Source: Avena insularis (Eukaryota; Streptophyta; Magnoliopsida; Poales; Poaceae). Taken from it: a stretch of 64,000 bases of DNA. This document shows, piece after piece, positions 11,654 through 23,459 of this stretch. The translations under genes and the position numbers were made by a program. The stretch lies in the NCBI GenBank assembly GCA_023614405.1, contig CM042686.1, positions 470,488,740 to 470,552,739 of the forward strand, written 5' to 3'. A model generated the notes under the pieces. The model saw only the letters and a list, made by a program, of their open reading frames with translations, was not told where the DNA came from and did not search any database. The first letter of the stretch is position 1, and every line of letters begins with the position of its first letter.

Positions 11654-11870
11654 GTTTCCCCTCTTTATGTTGAAAGTCTTGAAATTGCAATTGTTTTGCT
11701 TTAATATGCTTGTTGCTTTGTGCTCTCATGACTTGTTTCTTTACAAGATTCCTATGCATAGGAAGTGGGTTAGACTTAAATGTGCTTTGAATTTGCTTCT
11801 TGATGCTCTCTTTTACTTCAATTCATATTTCTTATGTGAGCATTTTCTCAAACTATCATGCCTAACTTAA

Positions 11871-14593
11871 AGGCGTTAAAGAAAAGTACTTATTGGGAGA
11901 TAACCCAAGAGTTTTAGATGAGTCTTGGAAGTTATTACTTCGATAATAACCACTCCTTATCCTTTTTATTTGCTTTTTGTGTCAAGAGTAACCTCTAATG
12001 AGAGAGAAGTAATGATTGGGAAAGTTGCTGTCCCGAAACAGATTTTTGTGCTTCACCGTAAACATTCGTGAGAGAGCTATGTATGTCTGTTTGAGCTGTA
12101 ATTTTTTGTGCTTCTGCCCCAGGTTGTTATCTAACTTTCGTTAGTTCAACACTTTTTTATTTGAGCAACATAAGGTCTTTGAAAAAATTCGTCTTACCTG
12201 ATGGTCTGTTTTGACAGATTTCTGCCATTTTCTGCATTTGCTTCTTGTGGATTCCTTTTTGAGTTCTTTTGGGGAATTGAGCTTTTTGAGGGAAGTGATA
12301 CAGTAGCTAGTGTTCTAATGGAAGTTTATTTGGTGTTAGAACTGAACCTTGAGACTTATTTATCTTAAGTGCACTAATGTTGCTAATAAAGATTGTGTGA
12401 AGTTTTGTATGAAGGAAAATTTCAGGTGTATGGAAAGAATGAGTAATGAGATGAAGGATGGACTAAAGCTCAAGCTTGGGCATGTCACATGTGTCACCCC
12501 AAGAAATATCCAAGAAGTACAAACGTCAAAGCTTGGGGATGCCCAAGGCATCCCCTTCTTCATCAATAAAAATCCCAGGTTTCTTCCAAACGCTTCATTT
12601 TTATTGTTTCATGCACAGTTGTGTTGTTCTTGGAGCGTCTTCTTTTTCGTTTTCATTTTGGTTTTTAGTTTGCTTGGTTTGCTTAGTTTTCTGAATAAAT
12701 TGGTTGTACCCCCTCTTTCATACATTGGTTTGCAATTGGTTTGGTTTGGTTTGGAAAAGAGTAGGAAAGTTCATGCTTATGTGGTAAAAAGAGCTCGTTT
12801 TTGACTGTGGCCTATGCTTTGTCATGCCATGCTTGGTATTGTTTTGGCTTTATGCTTAGTATTTTTTGTTGTAGCATGAATTGTCATAAACAATTGAGAT
12901 TGCTTAATGTGCCTTGGATGAATCGTGCGTTGTTTTAGCATATTAAAGCATAGTATAGTGGTATTCTCCTTTGATGCTTTATTTGGGTTGACTTGGCACA
13001 TGCTCACACCATGTTATGACTATCTCAAGTCACCATAGCCTTTATGATCCTTTAGTTTTCAACTTATAGTATCACTTTATGCTTTGATCAATGATGTTTT
13101 GTCGCTCTGCATGATTACGGCCATTATTGCTCTCTTAGTTTGTCGCTCCCAGTCTTTTGCTAGCCTCCACAACCAAGTATGAGTTCCACTCATGCATCCA
13201 AATCCCTAAACCAAGTTATTCCAAAGAGTCCACCATACCTACCTATTAGCTTATGCTATTCCAAGTATATTCATGCTTTTGTTTACCTTCCAAATTAAAC
13301 TTGTTATGAGAAAACTAGTGATTAAAGCTCTCACGAACTTGATGGCACACTTTACTTTTCTTGCCCTTAATAAACTTGAACCATTGTGTCGTCTATGTTG
13401 TATATGCTTGCACTTATTTGCTGGGAATTAGCAGAACCATGCTTTCATGGGGAACGCTTTCAACATTGCACTGGTACTTTGTACCTAGTTGATATCATGC
13501 TCTTTTGTCTATGGATGTCGCCGGTGTGAAATGAAAGGGAAGCTTGTAAGTCCATGGAGTTATGTATATGTGTTAGAGAAACGCATGGGTCGCTGGTCTA
13601 ATCCATGCTGACATGGTGGAAACCTGCAGCGTAACCATAATGAGATGTCTATGAAGCATTCTTCTTATAAAAAAAGAGTCCTATATTGAGAAAAAAGAGA
13701 AAAAGAAAAAAAGATATTATGAAAAGAGGAAAGAGAGAAAAAAGCACCATATTCCCATGGTAAATAAGAAGATTGCTGAGATGCTCGTTGTCTGCTTGCC
13801 TTGTCATTTTGATATGGGGATTCTTCCGTATCATTGGGCAAGGGGTACCCCGTTGGAGGTTCTCTATGATACACATGTACTTACCGGTGACTAAACTTGA
13901 GTAGCATGAGGAGCGGCCCTCGTATACAAGGGACATGAGATTTATAACTTATACTTCGTCAAGCATGTACACCATAGTTTGTTCACTTTAACCTTAATCA
14001 CTTCAAGATGCTTATGATAGGGGCAATGAGAGATGAAAGCTATAAGTACCATAATTTTTGGAAGCTCTTTATGAAACTTGAATCTCTGCTTCCTTCTATA
14101 AAGGCCTTTCTTCCACCATTATATTGAGTCTCCACCTTCTATCTTTATGCACCTACTTTGAGAGCATAGTGGCCATTCTTAGTTCTATGTGCATTATCCC
14201 AAGACTAGTTGATTGATGCAAAACTTGATATTGCTTGTTTTGAACTATTTGTATCTAGTCACTCTTATGAACTTTGAAGGTGTCCTATGCATTTATATTT
14301 GCTACTCTATGAGGGACAAGCTGAATACTATTATGCTATGTTTTCTTTATGTGAAACAAACAAACGTCTTGCAAAGCATTGTTATTCATGAATCTTTTGT
14401 TTGTGCCTTTTCATGTTGCATCATAGTTTCTTTGTCTTATTGCTAGAACTTTGTCTTTCATGTTATGATTGAAGTACTATGATCCTAGCATTCAATGTTT
14501 TACAAATACTTTGATCAAGTCTTTGATGGTGCATGTCACCTCAAAAATTATTCTTTCTTTTTATCACTTACCTACTCGAGGACGAGCAGGAGT
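11871..14593 (+). other. Non-coding 3' region of the non-autonomous element
   Basis: Long untranslated stretch without a credible ORF. It includes AAGCTTGGG motifs at about 12473 and 12529. The second sits in a hairpin-prone GGGGATGCCCAAGGCATCCCC. Confidence 0.6.
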
Positions 14594-14608
14594 TAAGCTT
14601 GGGGATGT
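14594..14608 (+). other. Polypurine tract
   Basis: TAAGCTTGGGGATGT directly abuts the 3' LTR start. Confidence 0.75.
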
Positions 14609-16023
14609 TGATACATTGCAAATGTATCTATAATTTTTGATGTTCCATGCTTGGTTTTATCTACTTTATTATGTTTTGTCCATACTTTGGAGTACTTTTC
14701 ATATGATTTCTTGGACTAACCTATTAACAAGATGCCACAGTGCCAGTTGCTTGTTTTCTGTTGTTTTTGGTTCTAGGAAGTCAGAAAATGAATATTCTCG
14801 GAATTGGACGGGACAAAAGCCAAAGTTACTATTTTCCCGGAAGACTCACAGAGCCAGAAGGAGAGTCGGAGAGGGGCCACAGGGTGGCCACACCCCCCTT
14901 GGTGCGGGCCAGCCCAGGCCATGCCAGGGCATGGTGTGGGCCCCCTGGCCGGCCACCGACCTTGCCTACTTCGCCTATAAGAGCCTCCCGATACCAAAAC
15001 CCTAAATCATCAATCAGAAATCCACGAAAAGTTCCATTGCACCGCTGCCACCGAAGGGGAGATTCGGGGGACAGAAAGTCTCTGTTCCGGCACCCTGCCG
15101 GGACAGGGAAGTGCCCTCGGAGCCATCTCCATCGATCTCCACCACCATCTCCATCACCATTGCTGATTCCCATGATGAGGAGGGAGTAGTTCTCTCTCGA
15201 GGCTAAGGGTTCTACCGGTAGCTATGTGTTCATCTATCTCTCTATGCATGATCTTATTGAGTTCATGAGCTTGTAATCTATAGATCTACCTTCCTACTCA
15301 AGTGCTTTAATAGATCTCTGCTCTCCCCATGTGTGTGAAAGTGACAGCGTGCACACCATGGTGGCACTTAGGCTAGAGATCTCAAATACTTGTTATGAGT
15401 TATATTTGGAGTTGGATGTCTCTATGAAATTGTGGTGTTTGTTCGACTTATCTAGTACTCAAGGTGACAGTGTGGGGTTTCTAGATGGGAAAGATGAACT
15501 TTGAGGTGTACTGTTATAGCCCTACCATCGATTAGAGTGTTCAACCGGAGAGTAGTTAAGAGTAGTATCATAAAGAGAAGATATTTATATGAGAGTGTTC
15601 ACTAGTGAAAGTATGATCCCTAGGCCTTGTTTCTAAGAATTGATACACCATTTGCAACTAGATCTGTTACATGTTTGCTTGCTTCCATCTTTATTTCGGT
15701 TTGCCTTTAGTCTTTCCACGCCACCAAGCTATTTTCTATCACCGTTACCACTTACAATTATCCATACCACTCGTATTTCACTATCTCTTCGCCGAACTAG
15801 TGCACCTATATACCTGACAAGTGTATTGGGTGTGTTGGGGACACAAGAGACTTCTTTTATCTTGATTGCAGGGTTGCTTGAGAGGGTATACCTTTGACCA
15901 CTTCCTCCCTGAGTTCGATAAACCTTGGGTAATCCACTTAAGGGAAAAGTTGCTGCTGTTCTACAAACCTCTGCACTTGGAGGCCCAACAACTGTCTACA
16001 AGAATATAAGTGTGTAGACATCA
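14609..16023 (+). repeat. 3' LTR of the non-autonomous Gypsy element
   Basis: 1415 bp, nearly identical to the 5' copy with scattered substitutions and small indels. The insertion is therefore relatively recent. Confidence 0.9.
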
Positions 16024-16376
16024 GTGAGCCCCGTGAGACCCCCACCACCGCGTTAGGTTTAGCTCGTAGCTGGAGCTGTTCGTCGTCGACGACGACCCTC
16101 AGCCATTGGATTAGATTTAGATCATAGCGTTCATATTGAAAGATGTTGATTCGCGTTAGATGAGTCACTAACCAGTGAACCCTCCTTTGTCACCGCTTGC
16201 ATTGTCTTTGCAAGGCGATTGGGCCCGTTTAGCTTTCCAGCTGGCGAAAAATTCAAATAAGGATTTTCCTTTTTAGTTTATGAAAGAGCATTTCATGTTT
16301 TCCTATGTTTTGCGTGTTAGATAACAATACTATGGAGACTTTTCATGTGCGCTAAGTGTGAAGGAAGTTTTGAGGG

Positions 16377-16828
16377 GGGCCGAATTATCCGCCCCTCCAA
16401 GGGCCGGATAATCCGGCCTACCTCATCTCTCAAGGAAGCCAAGGCGCGTTGCTCAGTGTCTAGGCGGATTTTCTCCTAGAAAATCCGAACTGGGCGGTTT
16501 TTCCTCCCCAGGCCGGATAATCTGGGTTTCGCAAGGGCCGGATAATCCGGCCCCTAGTTTTCGAGCAAAAGGACCCAAGGCACGTCGCTCAGTATCCGGT
16601 CAGATTTTCTACTGGAAAATCCGAACTGGGCCGGTTTTTTCTCCCCAGGCCGGATAATCCGGCCTTCGCATAGGGCCGAATAATCCGGCCCCTAGAAGTT
16701 GATCAAGGGCAAGCTCGGCGCGACGCTCAGAGGGGGGGCGGATTGTCTGCCGGATATTCCGAGTCTGGGGCGGAGTTTCCCCAGACTAGATAATCCGGCC
16801 CTCACTTGGGCCGGATAATCCGGCCCCC
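16377..16828. repeat. Array of 17-bp palindromes in the 5' LTR
   Basis: At least eight copies or variants of GGCCGGATAATCCGGCC occur at about 16377, 16401, 16511, 16535, 16648, 16673, 16785 and 16808. They are interleaved with a second inverted motif, CGGATTTTCT...AGAAAATCCG. The array ends just upstream of the LTR TATA box. Palindrome-rich regions upstream of the core promoter are known from Sirevirus LTRs. Confidence 0.85.
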
Positions 16829-16861
16829 AAAGTGTGCAACGGCTGGTTTTTTGGAAAGGGG

Positions 16862-16868
16862 TATAAGT
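16862..16868 (+). promoter_or_regulatory. TATA box of the Copia 5' LTR
   Basis: TATAAGT lies within the palindromic setting GGGGTATAAGTACCCC, directly after the palindrome array. It is the likely LTR core promoter. Confidence 0.6.
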
Positions 16869-17584
16869 ACCCCTTCTTCCCCAACGTCCAAAACTCTTGA
16901 TTCATTCGAAATTGACCAGACCTTGTGCAAGAGCTCTCATTCTCAATCTCCCACTTCAACCACTCGAAGGTCTTGATCTTTGGTGGAATTGAAGGAGGAG
17001 AAGTTCATCATCAACATCAAGAATCAAGCGCTTCAACTCCTCTCCATTCACTTGGAGAAATCCCTGATCTAGTATTCTTGTCAATACCTAGATCTTGTTA
17101 TTGTGTTTGACAACTTTGTTCTTGTGGCAGCTTGTTGTCATTTCAGGAGCCTCCAAGTTGTTGTGGAGTTGTTGCCCCGCTAGTTGTGTAAAGGCGCCAG
17201 TGCCCGCCTCGAAGGGTACCTATAGTGGAAGGTGGATCAGGCATGTTGTGCCGAGATCCATCGGAGAACAGGGTGAGGCCTTTTGTGGCGTGGTGGTCTT
17301 AGTACCGCCCACCCCTCCAACGCAGACGTACTTCCCTTAACAAGGAAGGAATTATGGTCAAACAAATCCTGTGTCTCCGCGTGCTTCACTTCGGTTCACT
17401 CGTTCCTCTTCCACTCGCTCCTTACTCGCTAGTAGATAGGTTTGCATATAGGGAAATTCCCCACATTAGTTTATCTAGAGAATTTACCTTTGTGCTAAGC
17501 CTAAAATTGAAAAAGAATTAAAAATTGGTATAGCACCTATTCACCCCCCCCCCCTCTCTAGGTGCCCATACAATCCATTTCAAT

Positions 17585-17597
17585 TGGTATCAGAGCC
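17585..17597 (+). other. Primer-binding site, initiator Met tRNA
   Basis: TGGTATCAGAGCC begins two bases after the LTR end. It is the standard Copia primer site. Confidence 0.85.
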
Positions 17598-17634
17598 CCG
17601 GCTCTTAATTCGGGCTTAACCGCCTAAGAGTAGT

Positions 17635-18474
17635 ATGGGTACAAGGGATGATGGAAATGAGGCTGTGGATAAAGTCACAATGGATGATCTCAAGTCGTTG
17701 GAAACAACCTTGTTGAAATCCTTTGAGGCCAAGTTGGAGGAGATGAATCAAATGATTGCTCGCCTTACATCATCCATAGCCCCATCTCCATCCTCCTCTG
17801 AGGCTCCCTCACCATCATCTAAGGAAAAGGGTAACACCGGATCCAAGGATGATGATGTGGAAGGTGAAAAACTAAATGGTTCCACCTCCAAAAAGGGAAG
17901 TGGTAAGGAGGAATATAGTGAGGTTCGCCACGTATATTCCCCCGACCCACCTATCCCTCATCCTCATATAAACAATAGGGGTGATCCACCCAAGCTCAAT
18001 GCATCTTCTTTTAACCAATGGCAATTTCTAATGAAATCTCATGTTTGCAGCTCCTCCATTGAATTGTGGAGGATCATTGAAGAAGGTCTTCATGTTGGAG
18101 ATCAAACCAATCTAACAAGAAGGGAAGTTGTGGATAGCCAGTTGAATGCCACTGCTCTCCACATGATACAGCTGGGTGTGGGTCCCAAGGACATGCCACA
18201 CATTGAACATCTTAACACGGCTAAAGAGGCGTGGGATGCTCTTACGGACCTTTTTGTTGGAAATGAAAGCATGAGAAGAAACCGGTATGATGCCCTTAGT
18301 AATGAAGCTGAGGGATTCTACATGTTGGATGGTGAAAACCATGAGGACATGTATAGAAGACTCAAGGGCATTGCAACAACATTTCGGAAGCATGGGGCCA
18401 CTCACATTGATGATGCATGGATAAAAAGAATTAAAAATTGGTATAGCACCTATTCACCCCCCCCCCCCCTCTAG
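17635..18474 (+). pseudogene. Copia gag, 5' half, interrupted
   Basis: The gag reading frame runs from the ATG at 17635, with a Ser/Pro-rich N-terminal region (residues 40-105) and then the conserved Copia gag core. It is normal up to DDAWIKR near 18429. From there the codons come from an LTR-end fragment, adding about 15 unrelated residues and a stop at 18472-18474. The remainder of gag resumes in the same frame at 20434 after the captured segment. The capsid protein from this copy would be truncated. Confidence 0.85.
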
Positions 18475-18500
18475 GTGTCCATACGATCCATTTCAATTGG
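18424..18500 (+). repeat. LTR 3'-end fragment plus start of primer site at the capture junction
   Basis: About 72 bases match the last bases of the element's own LTR: AAAAAGAATTAAAAATTGG, the C-run, CTCTAGGTG, then CCATTTCA at 18488-18495. Next comes ATTGG, the first five bases of the primer-site region, and then host-gene sequence begins. The gag/LTR joint shares AAAAAGAA, so it is a microhomology joint. Confidence 0.85.
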
Positions 18501-20430
18501 AATCTGCATATCAAAATTACAAAACTGAGTCTGAGATGGCCAAAAGAAGCTTGGAAGATGAGATCACTAAGTTAAGGAGTAAGGTGTCTGAAATGGAGAA
18601 GAGCTAAGCCATGAAGTGTGAAGAAGCTGCCAATGCAATTGAAGTTAAAGAGAAGGATATCAATACTCTCATGAATGACATTAAGATCCTGAGAGATGAG
18701 GTTTCCTATAAAGTAGCGCGGATCGATAATTTAGAAGTTGAATTGGCTACCTCAAAGAGTGTTCTTGATGAGCAATGCAAGCGTTGGCGAAGTGCTTAAG
18801 ACAATTACGAGCGCCAGGTTATCCTGCAATCTGAAACAATACAGGAGCTGACAAATACTTCTAAGCAGCTATCTTCGTTGCAGCAGGAAATGGCAATGCT
18901 TCGTCAAACAGTAGATGCACAAAAGGCTGAAAATGATGCTCTAAGAACATCTGCTGAGCAAGAAAAGATACATTTGCTAAAAGAAAAGGACGAGGCCCTT
19001 CGAAAGTATGATGAGCTAAATGATCAGAATAAAATTCTGCACAATCGTTTAGAAGCTTTACACATTCAATTAGCCGAGCAAGAACGGGGTATGGCTGGGC
19101 TTTCATCACAGCACACTGACTAACATGGAGAGAATGATTTGCATGATGTGATCAGCTACCTGTGCAGATCGAAGGAGATAGCGTAAACAGAGATATCTTT
19201 ACTTAAGCAGGAGAAATCACGACTTTAGATTGAACTGGAGGGTGCATTAAAATCCAGCATGGAGGCACAGGACTTGCTCCGTAGTCAAGCTGACAGTGCA
19301 AGATCATCAATGTTTAAGGATGAAGAATTCAAGTCGCTGCAACTCCAGGTGAGAGAAATTAATTTGCCACATGAAAGCAACATACAGCTTAGAGAGGAGA
19401 ACCGTCACAATTTTGAAGAATGCCAGAGATTCCGCGAGGAAGTTCACAAGGCTAAACTGGAGGCTGAAAGATTAAATAAAATCTTACTGGAGAAACAGGT
19501 AGATGCTGAAATATGTACAAAAGAACTTGAGATGCAGAAGACTGAAATAGGAAACCTCAACCGAAGGATTTCTGAGTTGGTTGAAAATAGTAGAGGCGTT
19601 GATTTGACGATATATGAGACCATGAAGGGTGAACTTCAAAATGTCAAATCAACCTTGAGCGAGAATTCAGTTGAGCTTGAGCGTGCAAAGAATCTCCTTT
19701 CTGAGAGGGAAGTTGTTGTAAGAAATTTAGAAGAGAAGCTTGCTGGCTGTCAGTCTGAATTGAAAGCCAGGGAAAGGAAGCTGAATGATGTTGAGGCTAG
19801 CTTGAAATCAGAAATTGAAAGACACAAGAAGGCTATCTTTCCCTTCAAGAAAAAGATTGACATGTTGATGCGAGAGAAGGGGGATGTTATCAAAGAAAAT
19901 AAGAATCTTTTGAAGCAGATTGAAGATCTTAAATCAAGTCAGAAAACCACGTCGGAAACTGCAAATGTTCAGGCTGTAAATGAGAAGGAATTCAGGATAC
20001 AGACGTTGGAGAGAACCTTGGAGAAAGAGAGAGATGACAACAAGAAAGAAAAAGCAAACTGCAGAAAGGCTGAGAATGTATTCTTCGCTGCCATTCAAAA
20101 TCTATCGAAGGACAAGAAGCAAATAGAGGAATCAATTGAGAAGCACAGGCAGGCTGTGAAGGAGGTGATAGAGCATTATTCCGGACAATCATCTCAAATC
20201 CCATCAGGGTCTGCAGTAGAGGAGCACTTTCGTTCATATTTCCTCGCAGCTAAAAAAATGGAGGAATCTCCTTGCCCATTCCAAGATGGATCATCTAGTC
20301 AAACACCAGTTACTGAAACTCCAGCTGTCGATGCAGCTGCAGCAGGGCGGCAGGTAGCTACTCCGCCAAGGCCTGTTCAAGTTAAAGTGACAGAGGAGAG
20401 AGTGGCTAATACTTTGCCCAAACCAAGTAC
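18496..20430 (+). pseudogene. NUA: Captured cDNA of nuclear pore anchor (NUA/TPR family)
   Basis: About 645 codons in one continuous frame encode a long coiled coil (heptad-rich, with KEIA/EISLLKQEKSR, LQLQVREINL and LREENRHNFEEC motifs). It ends in a Pro/Thr-rich tail with AAAGRQVATPPRP and TLPKPST. I recognise this as the central-to-C-terminal part of plant NUA, the TPR-like nuclear-basket filament protein. There is no frameshift and no intron, only five nonsense codons: 18605 TAA, 18797 TAA, 19121 TAA, 19184 TAA and 19226 TAG, most explicable by single changes from Gln, Glu or Tyr codons. The last 395 codons (19259-20446) are open. The lack of introns says it came from mRNA. It sits inside gag on the element's sense strand. 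Confidence 0.85.
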
Positions 20431-20433
20431 CAA

Positions 20434-22101
20434 AGGAAGTATGTGAGTGCCTTAATGCCTTTCAAACCGACGGATTTGAAGAGCTTGCAAGGTAGACACA
20501 ACTATCATCAAATGACATCCAATGAAGTTATGCAAGAAATGGCGTCATTCAAAGTGGCGGCAAAGAATGCTGAAGATGCCCGTGCTCGGGCCATTGGAAT
20601 GCAAAAGGGTGTCAATATGTCTCTCAAAGCCAATGTTGCTGAGCAAGAGGATGATGAAGGAGCATTTGAGAGGATATCCATGGACTGCCCCGATGAGGTC
20701 AAACGTGCTCATGGTGAGTACATGGCATTCTATGCAAGGAACTTTTGGAAGGACCCTGCCAAAGCCAAGTCTGAACTTGAGCGCAAGAACGGGTCAAATG
20801 GGAGAAGAGAAAGTGGCCCAAGATTGAGAACTTGCTTCAACTGTGGAGATAGACTGCACTTTGTAGCCGAGTGTCCTTATGAAAATAGAGAAGACAATGG
20901 TGGCAGGCTCATTCTTAAAGAGAAATCCAAAGTTCCTAAGAAGAAGCCATTTGCTAAGAAGAATGGTCCTTTCAAGAAGCAACCCAAGATGGTCCTTGTA
21001 CCTCAAGAGGAATACTCCTCCGCAAGTGAAGATGAAGAGGATGATGATAGTTCCCGCGAAGTGGCTGCTATAGCCACCACATCGACTCCCTCCTCTCTCT
21101 TCGACTCGCCGAATGAGAACGCCATCAACAACAACGCCACTTGCCTAATGGCAAGAGGATCCGAGGTATCGACTTCTAACTCCTCATTTTCTAAGACTAA
21201 CATAATTTTAGATATGGATGATCATGACAGTCTTGAAATGAAAGAAGAAGTTATTGCCTTGGATATTTTTTTCACTAACCTACAAGGTGAGCACAAACTC
21301 CATTTTGATACTCTTATGAGTCAAATTTCTCGAGCCGAAGATCTCCTTGAAGAAAAGGGCAGAATTGAAAGAGAATATGCTTTGGAGATAGCCTCTTTGA
21401 AGAATGCCTTGGAAGAGGAAGAGGAAACTCGAGTTTCTTTGGAAGAAAGACTCGAATCCCTAGAGGAGTCACAAGAAGAAGCTATAGCTCAGCTCATTAA
21501 AGAACGTGACCATGCCCTTGCCAAGGTAAAGAAACTAAAGAAAGACAAGATTGATTTTGGGGCTGTTCATGCTAGACTTTTGGAGAAGTTTGATGATCTT
21601 GAAAGTTCTCACAAGGCATTGAAGAGTGATCATTCTACTCTAAATGAGTCTCATGACCAGCTCCAAACTCAATTGAAATGGTATGATGTACCAAGTACCT
21701 CATCTTCATCCGTTGGAAAAGAAGATCTTGCAAGGAGTTCTCAATACAAAGGTAAAGGGGTTATTGATGAGATACTGAGCAGGCAAAGGACAAACAACAG
21801 TAAAGAAGGTCTTGGTTACATACCCAAGATAAAGAGCAAGAAAAACAACAACAAGAAGAAGAAGAACAAGACTGCTCAATCGAAGACTAGCAACATTACC
21901 AATGACAAGACTAATTATGATGGTTTTGCAGGGATCAACAATCCTAACTTCGAACTATATTGTGATGCTTATGGTGATGTGTATGCTAGTTATGTAGGGC
22001 CTTATGATTGTTACATTCCTTGGTCTATTTGGGTTCCCAAGACCCTTGTTACTAACATGAGAGGACCCATTGAAAAATGGGTACCTAAAACCAAGAAGTA
22101 A
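20434..22101 (+). pseudogene. Copia gag, 3' half with zinc knuckle
   Basis: Gag resumes at codons RKYVSALMPF in the frame of the 5' half. It contains the CCHC nucleocapsid knuckle CFNCGDRLHFVAEC (about 20833-20874), a basic stretch after it, an acidic Ser-rich segment, a coiled-coil region (about 21240-21680) and a Lys/Asn-rich tail. The frame is open for about 555 codons to the stop at 22099-22101. Pol begins about 5 bases later in another frame. The long C-terminal coiled coil is usual for Sirevirus gag. There is no independent ATG at its start, so it is the severed half of gag and not a gene of its own. Confidence 0.8.
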
Positions 22102-22106
22102 TTTTC

Positions 22107-23459
22107 TTGCAGGGCTATGCTTCCGGTGGTTCTAAATGGGTACTCGATAGCGGCTGTATGAGTCATATGACCGGAAGCAAGGAGATCATCACGGAGATGC
22201 GGCCAAACCTTGATCACATTACCGTCTCCTATGGTGACAAGTCAAAATCTGAGGTATTGGGTCTCGGCAAAGTTGTGGTGGCTCACGATATCTCCCTCGT
22301 GGACGTCATGCTTGTTGAAACCCTCGGGTATAACTTACTTTCAGTTTGTTCCCTTGGTAAGATGGGCTTTGCAGTTTACATTGATGCTGATTTGGTGGTA
22401 CTCTTGTGGAGCAAGTCTCTAAAAGTTGCTTTCGTGGGATATGTCGAAAACGACCTGTACGTGGTAGACTTTTCGGGGAAAACCACTACAGGTCCGATGT
22501 GTCTTTTTGGACAGGCTGACGCGGGTTGGCTATGGCATCGCCGACTAGCCCACGTCAATATGAGAACTTTGAAAAGTCTCCACAAGGGTGGACACATTCT
22601 TGGACTAAAAGAAAATGTCTCTTTTGCCAAAGATCGTGTCTGCAGGGCGTGTGTTGAAGGGAAAATGCATGATTCTCCTCATCGAAGGAAAACCATTATC
22701 TCTTCAAAAAGGATCTTGGAGCTTCTTCATGTGGATCTTTTCGGACCTCCATCTCATGCAAGCCTCGGTGGGAAAAAGTATTGTCTAGTGATTGTTGATG
22801 ATTACTCAAGATACACTTGGGTTTATTTCTTCAAGTTGAAGAGTGAAACTCAACAAACTGTCATCGACTTCGCCAACGAGGTTCAACGTCAACACAACGT
22901 CCCCATTCTGGCTATAAGGAGTGATAACGGCTCGGAGTTCAAGAACTACACCTTAAATGAGTTCCTAAGTGAAGAGGGGATAAGACATCAATATTCCGCT
23001 GCGTACACCCCTCAACAAAATGGTGTAGCCAAGAGGAAGAATCGAACTCTAATGGACATGGCAAGATCAATGTTGGCTGAATTCAAATCTACATATAACT
23101 TCTGGGCTGAAGCAATCTCTACTGCTTGTCATTCATCCAATCGTTTATACCTCCGCAAGATTTTGGACAAGACTCCGTATGAAATACTTACCGGTAACAA
23201 GCCAAACATCTCATACTTTCGGGTATTCGGGTGTAAGTGTTTCTTTCTTATTAAAGGAGTTCGTTTATCTAAGTTTGATTCTAAGGCTATAGAAGGTATT
23301 TTTGTTGGTTATGGTGCCGAATCCCACACTTATAGAGTCTACAATAAGATCTCCGGAACTGTTGTAGAATCTTGTAGTGTGGTGTTCGAGGAAAATGATT
23401 CCGTCTTGAACAAGTTGGTGTTTGTGATGCAGATGTTGAAATACCCCAAGATGCCATAA
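22107..23459 (+). pseudogene. Copia pol: protease and integrase, active site altered
   Basis: The frame carries the aspartic protease motif LDSG (residues 12-15), the HHCC zinc-binding pre-integrase domain (LWHRRLAH...CRACVEGKMH, about 142-190) and the integrase core. Catalytic positions are D210 (LHVDLFGP), D273 (RSDNGSEF) and position 309, where spacing D-35-E demands Glu but the codon AAG at 23031-23033 gives Lys. Integration by this protein should fail. The C-terminal integrase region continues to about 23410, after which a frameshift moves the reading into another frame. The stop at 23457-23459 is therefore premature. Confidence 0.85.

Larger units (their letters stand above)
9517..16023 (+). 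mobile_element. Non-autonomous Athila-type Gypsy element
   Basis: A complete 6507 bp element with LTRs at 9517-10932 and 14609-16023 and a perfect 5-bp duplication GTGAG (9512-9516 and 16024-16028). A tRNA-Asp-type primer site and a polypurine tract are both in place. The internal region is only about 3.7 kb and codes for one low-complexity protein (11066-11653), with no gag, protease, RT or integrase. Its 3' non-coding region is related to that of the Gypsy element at 42379-52139 (for example 13880-13930 matches 44400-44450 reversed). A partner element of that family could supply the proteins; this is inference. Confidence 0.9.
16281..17582 (+). repeat. 5' LTR of the Copia element
   Basis: 1302 bp from TGAAAGAGCA to CCATTTCA. 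It holds the palindrome array, a TATA box and a C-run (about 17544-17554) close to the 3' end. Confidence 0.92.

Noticed and set aside
16377..16828. Regularly spaced repeats resembling a CRISPR array
   Set aside because: The units are palindromes inside a Copia LTR of a plant genome, spacing is irregular, and there are no cas genes.
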